Assembly: GCA_963930775.1 (NCBI GenBank) | Contig: OZ005692.1 | Location: 6,310,135-6,374,134, forward strand | Reading direction: 5' to 3' | Source: Cliona cf. orientalis | Taxonomy: Eukaryota; Porifera; Demospongiae; Clionaida; Clionaidae | DNA: 64,000 bases | In this document: one piece after another, positions 54,573 through 64,000 of the stretch | How the letters are laid out: every line of letters begins with the position of its first letter | How positions within the stretch are numbered: the stretch's first letter is position 1 | Translations under genes and position numbers: made by a program | The notes under the pieces: generated by a model | Databases searched by the model: none | What the model saw: only the letters and a program-made list of their open reading frames with translations | What the model was told of the DNA's origin: nothing

Positions 54573-57500
54573 ATGAAAGCAATAAATGTGGTAACTATAA
54601 TGCTGATGGTGGGCTTACCATGTCTATCATGGCTACCAATTGGTGATGGCCAGCAAGGAGAGGTTCCTCGAGCTCGGCGGCCCACCAGTGCAAAGATGAT
54701 ATGGGTATCTGCCTCCAACTCTACTGCTCTCTGCAATGATTTCACTAGAGCCGGCTTCTTCATACGTCGAAACACGGCCTCCAACAATTGGATAGTGTTT
54801 CTGGAGGGAGGAGGACTCTGCTACAACACAAACACGTGCAACAAAAGATTCTTTGTCAGCAAGGTAGGATTTAAGTATATTTTTCTGTGGTTAATATATT
54901 TCATATCCAGATTCGCAAGCAATTCACACTTCAAAATAGATCATTTTCTGCTTCCATGGCATGGGATGAAACTGTTCTGCAAGGGCAAGATCCAGCAAAA
55001 GTAATCTCACCACTCATGTCATCTATGCAGTGTTTCGATAATGTTCTTGAATACTTTCCGAGTGGACTTAGTTCATCAATTGAAGGAAGGGACATCCTGG
55101 ATATTGATCCTGTGAAGAATCCACTCTTTTATGACTACAACCACGTGGTAGTGCCTTACTGTAGTAGTGATGTTTGGCTAGGAGAAACAAGCAACACAGA
55201 AGCTGTCAAGGATGGCACTTCCCAGTGTGACTGTTTAACACCAGCTTCTGTTTCAAATCCTTGTTTCCACTTCAATCCCCGAAGTCCAAACCTTCAATTC
55301 ACCTTTCGTGGCAAGATCATCTATCAGAGTGTAATTGAGCAGCTGTTGACTGATCATGACATGAGTGAAGCCGGGAGAGTGATCCTAGCTGGATCTAGCA
55401 GTGGTGGAGTTGGAGTCATCAACCATGCCCAGTGGACTCGTGATAAATTCGCTGATTCAAGTATCCAACTGATGGTAGTGTCAGACTCCTCTTGGTTCAT
55501 TAATTTTCAAGGTGGTATTGATGAAGTGTTCAATGGTGGGATGGTGAAGTCTCCTACTTCTACTTCTCCAAGTTTGTTTGAAATTTTGCAGTCTCAGAAT
55601 ATTGCTTGTAATGACACAAGTCGATTGGGTTATCCTTGTTGCGTCTCAGCTCAGTGCATCTTAACACAGCAAGGTAGTGATGGAGAATTGCAGTACTACC
55701 CTAAAGATACTCCAACATTTGCTCTGTTTAGCATCTACGATATCTATCTGCTGGCCCCAGCATTACAAACAGCAGCTGATATTAATTCCGCACAACAGTC
55801 AGTGAACATGGGAAACTTTGATGCTGGAATTGATGTAGTGATAGACTTCCTGAGGGTTTCTGGTGAGTATGGAGGAACGATGAACTACACACTGGATGTG
55901 GTCACTGCCCAGGTGGGTATAGATTTGCATGTGTATTTTAAGAAGATCCAAAGAAGATTACTATGGGGGGTGGATAGTGTCAAAAGTACAGTCAGTGTCA
56001 ACTGGAGGGGGTACTTTTCTGTTGGAGGATACCAGTTTTTGTGGAGGAGTGCGTTTCGATCTCGAGGAGGGGGTCTAGTGCATCCGTAGTAGGGGTGCAT
56101 TTTTGATCTCGAGGAGGGGGTCAACCTCATCTGCAGTAGGGGGTCATACTTCGCTGGGGGAGGGGTGGATTTTGATCTCGAGGAGGGGGTCTACCTCATC
56201 TGGAGTAGGGGGGGGGTCACACACTTTTGCTGGAGGATCAAGGAGGGGTGTGTTTTGATCTCAAGGAGGGCTCTAGTTCATCTGAAGTAGGGGGTGATAC
56301 TCTGGTTGGACGAGGATGCATTTGATATCGAGGGGCCGACTACTGAACGGAATATTATTGTGGGTGTGGCACATTTTTTACGCATGCGCAAATCCGTTAA
56401 CATTATTAATTTTTAGTCTTCGCGCTACGTGCTGGAACCATGACGGTACGGAACGTGTGCTGGGAAGCAAGTCGCTTGAAAATGAGTTGTTATGGACTAG
56501 TATAAATGTGCTGGTGGTGTCTCCTGTCGTACAAATTAAAGGTTCAATAATTGTATGTGCTACGAACAATTTTAATGTCAAATTACCAATTAATATCTGT
56601 GCTTCATTGAATAAATGTAGCACCTTTGTACAAGAGACACCAGTAATACATCTACAGCAGTCCAGAATCACGCCACTACGTAGCTTCCCAGCCTATAGAC
56701 CCATTGCACGTGACGTCATCATTGAGTTTTATTGCAGTATACGGAAAATTAACGCCCACGCTTGGAGGACAACGCGGATTTTGTCTATGGCAAAATGTAC
56801 AGAGGTCGTGTTTGCAGCTAGTTTGTCGACAAACGAAGGCTCCGCTCACTTGCGCCTTACAGTATGTTAAATAGTACCGGGTGCGCTATGACATATTTCT
56901 GTGATAGCTGGAACTCTGCTGGAGGGATGGCATAAACGGTGAGAAACACTGCTGATTAGTACAATCCTCCATAGTGGTTGTCCTCCAATGCGGCTTTTGC
57001 GCGCGCCGCCGAGTAACGTAACCGGAGTTATACGGATTCGTGCAACGGGTCTCAAATTCAAAGTAGTCTCGTCCCCAGACCCCACCTCCTTTTGGGGGTG
57101 GGGTCTGGGGACGAGACTAAATTCAAAGCTAGCTCACAGGCCATGCCACGTGATGCGAGGAATTTTTATGCGCATGCACGAAATGTGCCACACCCACATA
57201 ATTATAATACACACAAACGGCATCTATCGGCAACTGCTAGCTCCACTCCATTGCTTCGAATATGCCCCTCCTCCAGTGGAGGTAGCAGACCCCTCGAGAT
57301 CAAAATGTACCCCTTGTCCAGCGAAAGTATGATCCCCTCTTCGCGATCAAAACACACCCCTCCTCCAGCAGAGTATGACCCCCTACTCCAGATGAGCTAC
57401 ACCCCCTCCTCGAGATCAAAACGCACCCCTCCTCCACAAAAAGCGGTATCCTCCAACTGAAAAGCACCCCCTCCAGTCGAAACCACCCCCCTCCTCAGAG

Positions 57501-60500
57501 AAGTCACCCTCCTCCAAAACAGTGACTGTACTTTTGACACTATCCACCCCCCATAGATTACATGGCAGGGTCTTCATGAATCATGGTATCTGCAATTGGG
57601 AGGCTGGAGTCTGACTTACGCCCTGTTTACACATACAAGCTGACTTAGACTAAACTGCTTTGGAATGTGCTTAACTGTGTTTGTACCACTGAAGCCATAG
57701 AGATCAAAGGCACCACCATTGCAATAAATCGCTTATAGTTCTAGTAGACTGCAGCTAGTTTGCTGATTAGAGCAGTAGCTACATTAAGTAGTAATGATTA
57801 CAGCCACAGAGTGGAAGTATAGGCCTAGCTAGTGTGCAAACCTGCATGTTGGCCTCAAGATTAGTGTGAGAGGATCCTAGTTGATTTGTGCTCCGCATAC
57901 TGTCGTGGACTATACCATGATGTTTATACTTTTTTATAGTAATACCCACTTTAATTGAACTTTTGACCTAATAAGAAGTAATTACACCTTATGTATGGAC
58001 ACAATGCCTTTTGGAAGATGAAGCTATTTCTCTAGCTTATTCTGTGGTGACATGGAGCCAGCTGGTTTAAAAGTGATGATGGCTGGTCATTCAAAACACT
58101 AGTATCAAGTATGCAGAAAATTACTTTCATTGATGCTATGGGTGCCGCTACGGCCTGGATTGCTAGTTGGCTAGACGTTTATGAGGGTGGAGTTAAGAGA
58201 AGCATGCAATCTATGGTTGTACAATGTAGACTGCTAAAGAGTAAGAAAGTATTGAGAGCCTACATGATCCCTAGAAAGCTAACGCCTACCAGAGTAAGCC
58301 TCAGTGGGCAGATTTGAATGTATACGTGAACTTATCAGCCCATCGCCCAGTACTCATTATCAGCGTGGGTGCATGCAGTTTCAATTAGCAGGCAATAAGT
58401 ACTTATAGCATGACACAATGTTTTTAATTCCGCTTACGTAAGCGCCTTAAGCCAGCTTAGAGCATTTACACGTGACAGTTTGTATAGCAACATAATATTA
58501 TTATGCTAAACCGGTTTTCAAACCACCTCCCAGATGTGGTTGTTCCCCCCCCCCCCTTGCACGCATGCGCAGCAAGGGGTAAAGCAATCAGTTTGCCTCT
58601 GTCAGCATAGAAATTGGCAAATCTCAACGTTTATGTGAATGTATGATCAATAAGTGGGACAAAATGAAAAAAAACACCTATCCCTTTCTTAACCCTAGGC
58701 AATCGCCAGGGGAGCTGCAAATTGTGCAAGTATGTCGGACACACCTACATCGAACATGCCCACCTAGCCTAGCAGGGTTTCATCTAGCGACAAAAATTTG
58801 GGGTGGAAGCGTGATAAATGAGTGGGCGTATTTAGCACGCCAAGTTCTTGGGACGTATTTATAGGAGAATTTCTTTATTCTTCCAGATAGTTTCAAGTAG
58901 TTTTTGATCAAAAACAAATGCTAGTGGTTTGATTTGGTGACTTATTGTGATATTTTGATGCTTAATTTGATTAAAGTCAAATTCTTAGGGGGGGGGGGGA
59001 AGCTAGGGAGTTTGGGGGGAAGCTTCCCCCCTGTCCCCCCCACTGGATGAAACCCTGCCTAGTACCTATGAACTAGGGAATCTACTGCGCATGCTCGAGA
59101 TTCTCTAAGTACTAGGGAGTCTGCTGCGCATGCTCCAAAATTAATGTGATTTTAATAATCGAGAGTGTACCCAAAATAAGCAGTAAGGATGTGAATAGAA
59201 GTACATGTAATACTGACAACATAAACTACATTTAAATGTATGAACTGAAGAAACTGAAATGCATTCATCTGGAAGTGAATTCCAGAGTGATGTGGTGTGT
59301 GGAACAATAGAATAATATTATAAATTTTGTATAGGCAATGGAACAACATAGCTTATGGATAGTCTTGAATAAAAGACCAAAAGTTTTGTATGTACATGTA
59401 CCCTACGTTCCTGGTGATATTGGTGATAATAATATATTTCCATGGCACGTGGGGTATGTGTTCTATGAGCTCTAGTTTAGAAAGCGACTTGTAAAGTGGT
59501 TTAGCGCATTTAAAGGAAGACAGCTTAAACTAAGCTGGCTTTCAAGGTGGTTTAAAGGCCTATGTGTAGACAGGGCTTTAGGGTAGCTGGAAGTGTATTG
59601 GTTTTACCCTGGTCTTGGGTAAGAGAGGGTCCACTCTGGATATCTGCGCGTCAGTCAGTTTGCATCAACTTCCTATATTATCAATCAAAATTTATTTGAA
59701 GGAGTACCCACCTACATGTATAATATTATAGCTAGTGCAAGCGTTGCAAAGTACTGGTCATTGTCTGGCTAACCTATGGATGTGGTAATATACGCAAGCT
59801 GTAAATCATACTAGCTGGTGCACTGTGGTTTATACTAGTACACGGTCAGGATGTCCCACATTATTTACATCAGTATAGTAAAACATATACATACTCCACA
59901 CAGGATACAGCCTTGAGGTCGTACTCTGCCCCCAGATCAGTGCCACACCCCTCAAATTCGAACCAAATCAGCTTGAAGCGGGGCGGCTGAGCAGAATGTG
60001 GGCACTGATGCTAAACTTTAATGTAGTTTGCTTGGCCTTAGCAGTGATAGCTGGAATATCACCTCAACCCCACCCTCTCCCTCAGCTAGAGTCCCAGCTC
60101 TTTATTGTGGGACTACGGTATCCTGTGCACGCATTGGAAATGCAATTAGTTTTATGTGTTTGTCAGCACAAAAATCGCTAGATCTCGAGGTATAGGCATC
60201 TAAGTGACTCGTAAGCACAACGAATCTGTTGAAATAAAAAAAAAAAAACACTCCATCATGCTTTGAATTGTGTGGTAAGGCATCGTTAAATAACGTTTTT
60301 TATTGGCCACACCTTTCAACTGCACCCCTTGTGCTTTGTGCTCATGCACACAACCTGGCATAGTATGCAGGTAACAGGCGCTGATCCAGTAAATTTGCAT
60401 GGAAGGTGGCTGGCGGAGTGGCTACCCATAGTAAACTATACTGGTACAAAGGGGGTGGCTGGTTAATAATGGTGGATATCTCTTATACTACGTTGCATAA

Positions 60501-63363
60501 AAGAACTGGTGAAGGGGGGTGGCTAGCCACCCTATCCACCCCCCTGGATCAGCCCCTGGGTAAGGTCATCAACAAGCATCTGAGCAGATAGATGCATTGG
60601 ATGCAGGTGCAGCGCATAGGGTACATGTCAGGCCCGTAGGGAGGGGGGGGTGCAGGGGGGTGCACGTGCACCCCCCTTTTTTCAGTCTAATAATTGCATA
60701 TCATTTCACACCAAGTTCTTAATTGCATGAGCAATAGATTGAGGCTGCATGCTATCCTCTCTATCAGCTTGACAAAACCACACTTAGTGCAGCTAATTAA
60801 CATCACACCTCAATCAATAAGCAATACATGCATAATTATTATAGTAGTCACTTCTGTGATTGTCATGTGACTGAGCAGCTGTGAGTTAACATTACAATAG
60901 CCCAGCTAGTGTCTATAGCTATATACTGTAAAGATTATGGTATGAAGCGACAGCGTCATTGTAATATTGAAATTGTACAGTACAACAGCAAGAAATTACG
61001 GTGGCCGAGAAGGACACTACCACGGCGGCCAAAGCCGCTGTGGGCCACCCGAAAGCCGCCATTGGCCGCCAAATGGCCGCCCATCGGCTGCGGCTGGCCG
61101 CCGCTGGCCGTCGCGGCTCAGCCGCACCAGCCAATCTGTTTGAAAATTGATTCTCTAGCTTACGACTGGTTAACTATTATCCCGCACGCATGCTCAAGGG
61201 GTCTCTGTCTTTGTCATCGTCCGCACGATACACATAGGCATCTGGGCACGGTAGACTGTAACGGCGATCAAATACAACAAAGAAACAGACTCGGCCTCGT
61301 TTGATACTAGCTGGCTACAGGGGCTAAAATGTTTATTAATCACGTCTATCAACCGCGTGCTTTCTGCCCATACGCACGCAGTACTAACTTATCAGACCAC
61401 GCCCACCACAGCGTTTAAGCGTACGAGAACGATCACCACTGTTAAAGAAAGGGTGGTATACGACACATAAACCTTTCCCACTCGATACTCCCACCGCAGC
61501 GTTTAGTTATTTTCTGACGAACACGCTGAGGGCTGAATTCCAGAGAAAACTCGATCAACGATCATATTAAAGGTCTAGACCACACCTAACGTTGTCCAGT
61601 TAACCATTCGTGAACTGAATAACGATTTAAAAGTTTTGGCGGGCGCGGCTGAACCGCAGTGGCCAGCCACAGCCGATGGGCGGCCCTAACGGCGACTTTC
61701 GGGCGGCCCCAACGCGGCTTGGACCGCCGCGGCAGTGTCCTTCTCGGCCACCGTAAGAAATATTCCAACCCTTGTTGTGAGTACATTATAGTAATTAAAC
61801 CCATACACATGTGCACCCCCTTTTAAAAAGTCTGGCTACGGGCCTGCATGTATGTGCTTTTGAGAGCTCTAGTTGCAGTCCTGCATTATTGGAATAATAT
61901 TCCTTTTCGTAGGAGTCATTCTTGAGCTACTATGTAACTCAATGCTTTCAACATACCTACCTGGCTACCTCTACACTCTGGGGAGAAGATGGCCACAGTC
62001 TTTTTGGCTCCAATCCTGTTGATTTGGCTGGAGGATCAACTTCTTTTAGGTAAGTTTAGAATGTTACTGCCACTTCCCTGTAATCTGATTGGTCTATAGG
62101 AGATAACTAAGTAGCTTAGTTACTTGTAAATTTTACTTAGTTACTTGTAAAATTAATATTGACCAATAGGATCCATGGTATTATGAAAGCTCCAAGGCAA
62201 ATAGCTGTACTACTATAGCAGCAGTTGTAAAACTCTAAATAACTTAGCTCACCTCGGCACACCCTTGCTATGCTCGGGTGTCACAGCTCGGGGCCATCAG
62301 GATGCTGAATACTGTAGATCCCTTGGCCTGGTTATCTAACTATTATTTAGCTATTTTTATTCTGGGTGTTTAGATCATAATTTTATTATTGAAATGTAGG
62401 CATTCAGTTGCCTCTGATCGCTGGAGAACTCTCCATCTTGCTTCAAATGAATCAAAGAACCCAATCACAATTCTTGATGCCCTTACCTCCTGGGTAGTCA
62501 TGAATGGATCTGGACAAGCTAAGTACACTGACACATGCCATGGTATGAGATGAGTGCTGTAACTAATTGATGTTCCAATGAGCTCATGGACTTTTATCAC
62601 ACCTGCAGGTGTACTCTGCAACCCTCAGTGCCCTGATCAGGTTCTTTTTGGAGAGCTTACCTCCAACAACTGGCACTTAGGTGTTAAAATTTTCATCATC
62701 GCTCTAGTCGTAGGCATTGCAGTCATCTGTGTGATTGTGAAGCTTCAATTTGATACCTGGCTATATGTGCTGGAGACGAAGTTGAACAGGTATCTAGACT
62801 CACTCGACAATAAGCAAGAGAACCCAGCCCATGCAAGGCCACAGGTAAGGTATTAATAAATTATTATTTATAAAAAACAATTGAATAAAATTGAAGGTGA
62901 AGTAGGGATGGCAGTGCCAAAAAATACACAAACAAGGTTTGTAGGGATAACGTATCACATCCACTATACATCCCTACACTTGCTTTTCTCGATAATTTGG
63001 GATGCTAAATACGTCTAATAGACTGAATGACTGTTTATTTCTACACTAATGTGTTTGTAATGCATCTATAATGTGTCTATAACCATAGTGTCCCGGGCAA
63101 GCTCCCACTCCCAGGTAAGCGCCCACGTGTGTACCGCATTTTAAGGGGCCAATGTAGCAGCTTCTATAGGAATTTTGATCCCGGGTAAGCATCCATGCGG
63201 CCCAAAATGGCAAGTTATGTTTTAGTAGCCATGGGTGCTTACCCGGGACACTACAATAATGTCCATGTTCTCTGTATAGGTTACATCACGAGGTGGAGGT
63301 CTCTACAGGATTTACACACTGAGGGCTGGAGGTCCGAGGCTGTGTAAATCGTGTAGAGACTGA
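54573..63363 (+). CDS. Notum-like carboxylesterase with C-terminal membrane anchor
   Basis: Exons 54573-54863, 54911-55912, 61913-62049, 62400-62542, 62609-62844 (603 codons, all in frame) and a doubtful terminal exon 63280-63363. Notum removes palmitoleate from Wnt proteins outside the cell; pectin acetylesterases share the fold. Seen here: signal peptide (VVTIMLMVGLPCLSW), oxyanion segment WIVFLEGGG, PYCSSDVWLG, nucleophile elbow LAGSSSGGVGV (Ser about 260), SIYD (Asp about 374), CFQH (His about 445, the position of the CxxH in Notum) and a terminal CHGVLCNPQCP knot like the CNPxCP end of Notum. After it, unlike secreted Notum, comes a strong transmembrane helix (KIFIIALVVGIAVICVIVK) and a cytoplasmic tail of about 40 residues. 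Intron 2 is 6.0 kb and packed with elements. The family call is firm; Wnt as substrate is inference. Confidence 0.85.
55961..57556. mobile_element. 1.6-kb DNA transposon-like element with long inverted repeats
   Basis: Ends CTATGGGGGGTGGATAGTGT and ACACTATCCACCCCCCATAG are inverted repeats, flanked by ATTA on both sides (target duplication). Each arm continues as an array of degenerate CGAGGAGGGGGT...GTAGGGGGT units (left 56000-56330, right, inverted, 57280-57500). The middle includes a 184-codon frame (56316-56870) without recognised similarity. It lies inside intron 2 of the Notum-like gene. Confidence 0.88.
57064..57119. mobile_element. MITE, TAGTCTCG family, nested
   Basis: TAGTCTCGTCCCCAGACC pairs with GGTCTGGGGACGAGACTA around a TTTTGG loop. 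The flanks are AATTCAAAG on both sides, a perfect 9-bp duplication. It is inserted into the 1.6-kb element at 55961-57556. Confidence 0.92.
58773..59057. mobile_element. MITE, CAGGGTTTCATC ends
   Basis: CAGGGTTTCATC at the left and GATGAAACCCTG at the right, flanked by CCTAG on both sides. The interior has poly-G/poly-C tracts (around 58990 and 59030). It lies inside the large intron of the Notum-like gene. Confidence 0.82.
60374..60559. mobile_element. CAGGCGCTGATC dispersed element, copy 2
   Basis: Ends CAGGCGCTGATCCAG and CTGGATCAGCCCCTG are inverted repeats. The interior matches 13485-13686. Confidence 0.75.
60629..61846. mobile_element. outer element with CAGGCCCGTAG ends, host of a nested insertion
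   Basis: CAGGCCCGTAG at the left and CTACGGGCCTG at the right, with CATGT on both flanks. Both inner ends carry GTGCACCCCC-type sequence. The stretch 60998-61754 is a second element inserted within it. Confidence 0.72.
60998..61754. mobile_element. hAT-like non-autonomous element nested in 60629-61846
   Basis: ACGGTGGCCGAGAAGGACAC at the left and GTGTCCTTCTCGGCCACCGT at the right, flanked by AAGAAATT and AAGAAATA (7 of 8 matching), the 8-bp duplication expected for hAT elements. Sub-terminal arrays of GGCCGCC-type repeats make it locally GC-rich. A solo GGTGGCCGAGAAGG end occurs at about 9445. Confidence 0.83.
62870..62995. mobile_element. MITE, GAAGTAGGGATGG family, one arm
   Basis: It matches one arm of 37049-37373 (CAATTGAATAAAATTGAAGG, CACATCCACTATACATCCCT, CTTGCTTTTCTCGATAA). 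The second arm is missing. Confidence 0.75.
63086..63254. mobile_element. MITE, GTAGTGTCC family, well-preserved copy
   Basis: TAGTGTCCCGGGCAAGC at the left and GCTTACCCGGGACACTA at the right are inverted repeats. The interior AAGCATCCATG and GGCCCAAAATGGC are shared with the other copies. Confidence 0.82.
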
Positions 63364-63380
63364 ACCGAGTGATGTAACCG
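63279..63380. repeat. inverted repeat overlapping candidate last exon of Notum-like gene
   Basis: GGTTACATCAC with GTGATGTAACC, GGTCTCTACA with TGTAGAGAC and GATTTACACA with TGTGTAAATC form a stem over about 100 bp. The phase-0 open frame 63280-63363 after a TAG acceptor lies wholly inside it. Confidence 0.75.
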
Positions 63381-64000
63381 ACTTGTACCATAGGCTACGT
63401 GGTCCTGACAACGTATCGACGGCCTAGCAACTACAGCGCCGGCCATAAAAGGCTCACCTAGCAACAGTTCAAACCATCAAGTCGACGCTGGTGACATCAA
63501 TGCATAGTGAGCCGGTGCCGTTTTCTGTCCAACTCAAGCTTCTTCCTTGACATTCAGAACCACAATACTATTGTCGCTGCGTACAAAAGGCTGGCCATGT
63601 CGTCGCTGTCTTGATTTCAACTCGAGGTAGTAATTAAGAGTGCAGCTCAGTTTTTACTACCGCTGACTTGGCAATCATTCGCTCCACCCATTCAATTAAT
63701 GCAGCAAGATCTGCCCACTAATCATCTGCATACAGTACTCTGCATAGCACTAGAGCTCTGTACTTGATCTCTTTCACTAACAAAAGATGTTGTAACTACC
63801 CTAGCAGGCATGATCATATAAAATTTCATAGCCTCAGAGGTAGGTGTCTATCTAGATAGACACCTCCTAGGAGGTGTCTATTTTATTTAGACACCTCCTA
63901 TAAATCAATCTGATTGGTCAGAATGTTACAACCATGGTACAAATTGTAGCTAATTTACATGTATGTCTCACCATCTCTATGCCCCTTACATACTATAAGG
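63381..64000. other. no gene recognised; palindrome at 63840-63900
   Basis: Apart from a GGTGTCTATCTAGATAGACACC palindrome-like cluster, in which GGTGTCTA and TAGACACC alternate, I see nothing. The Notum-like gene's 3' end may extend here. Confidence 0.5.

Noticed and set aside
56316..56870. 184-codon open frame
   Set aside because: It lies inside the 1.6-kb inverted-repeat element in an intron and has no recognisable domain, signal peptide or exon partners.
57541..57640. Possible extra Notum exon reading WQGLHESWYLQLGGW
   Set aside because: The ATAG before it is the end of the 1.6-kb element, and exon 55912 joins exon 61913 in phase with correct Notum order (TLDVVTAQ to the CFQH segment) without it.
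59902..59998. Possible exon after CACAG at 59902
   Set aside because: No frame gives Notum-like sequence and it is not needed for phase.
60909..61304. Open frames rich in Pro/Arg/Ala on both strands
   Set aside because: Produced by the GC-rich GGCCGCC arrays of a nested element, not by a gene.

Overview
The window looks like nuclear DNA of an early-branching animal, most likely a demosponge (inference). It is AT-rich. Genes are split into many small exons by mostly short GT-AG introns, and the families are animal ones: Notum, TBC1D2-type RabGAP, START, and Ig/FN3/sushi receptors. Intergenic DNA and long introns are crowded with short inverted-repeat (MITE/foldback) elements. There are no operons, ribosome binding sites or CRISPR arrays. 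I rebuilt all gene models by hand from splice sites and reading-frame continuity; every multi-exon model below sums to a whole number of codons.

Layout. 1-6.5 kb: no gene, dispersed repeats. 6.5-10.8 kb (minus): a three-exon gene for a fatty-acyl-AMP ligase joined to an acyl carrier domain and to an EFCAB10-like RIIa plus EF-hand tail. 10.8-15.9 kb: repeats. 15.95-25.35 kb (minus): a 28-exon gene for a PH, coiled-coil, TBC RabGAP with an added C-terminal beta-propeller. 25.35-29.75 kb: repeats. 29.75-43.93 kb: two related receptor genes in head-to-head orientation. R1 (minus) is a 632-residue Ig/FN3/sushi receptor whose short tail carries a YEEI motif. R2 (plus) is a 1223-residue Ig/FN3 receptor whose cytoplasmic part is six tandem copies of a roughly 115-residue module that I do not recognise. 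Their shared 2.5-kb 5' region holds a duplicated promoter sequence and a 1.3-kb foldback element. 44.85 kb: an intronless small secreted protein. 45.6-53.2 kb (minus): a nine-exon START lipid-transfer protein. 54.6-63.4 kb (plus): a Notum-like carboxylesterase with a C-terminal membrane anchor and a 6-kb intron full of nested elements.

The strongest candidate for an undescribed system is the R1/R2 pair. The two share exon order, exon phases and one exon of identical length (89 bp), plus an oppositely oriented promoter core, so they arose by inverted duplication. Their ectodomains stayed alike while their signalling ends diverged (tyrosine tail versus six-module array). That is how paired immune or self-recognition receptors are usually built; the function itself is inference. 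The second candidate is the acyl-AMP ligase/ACP/RIIa fusion, which would tether an acyl-activating enzyme to a ciliary or AKAP-type docking fold.
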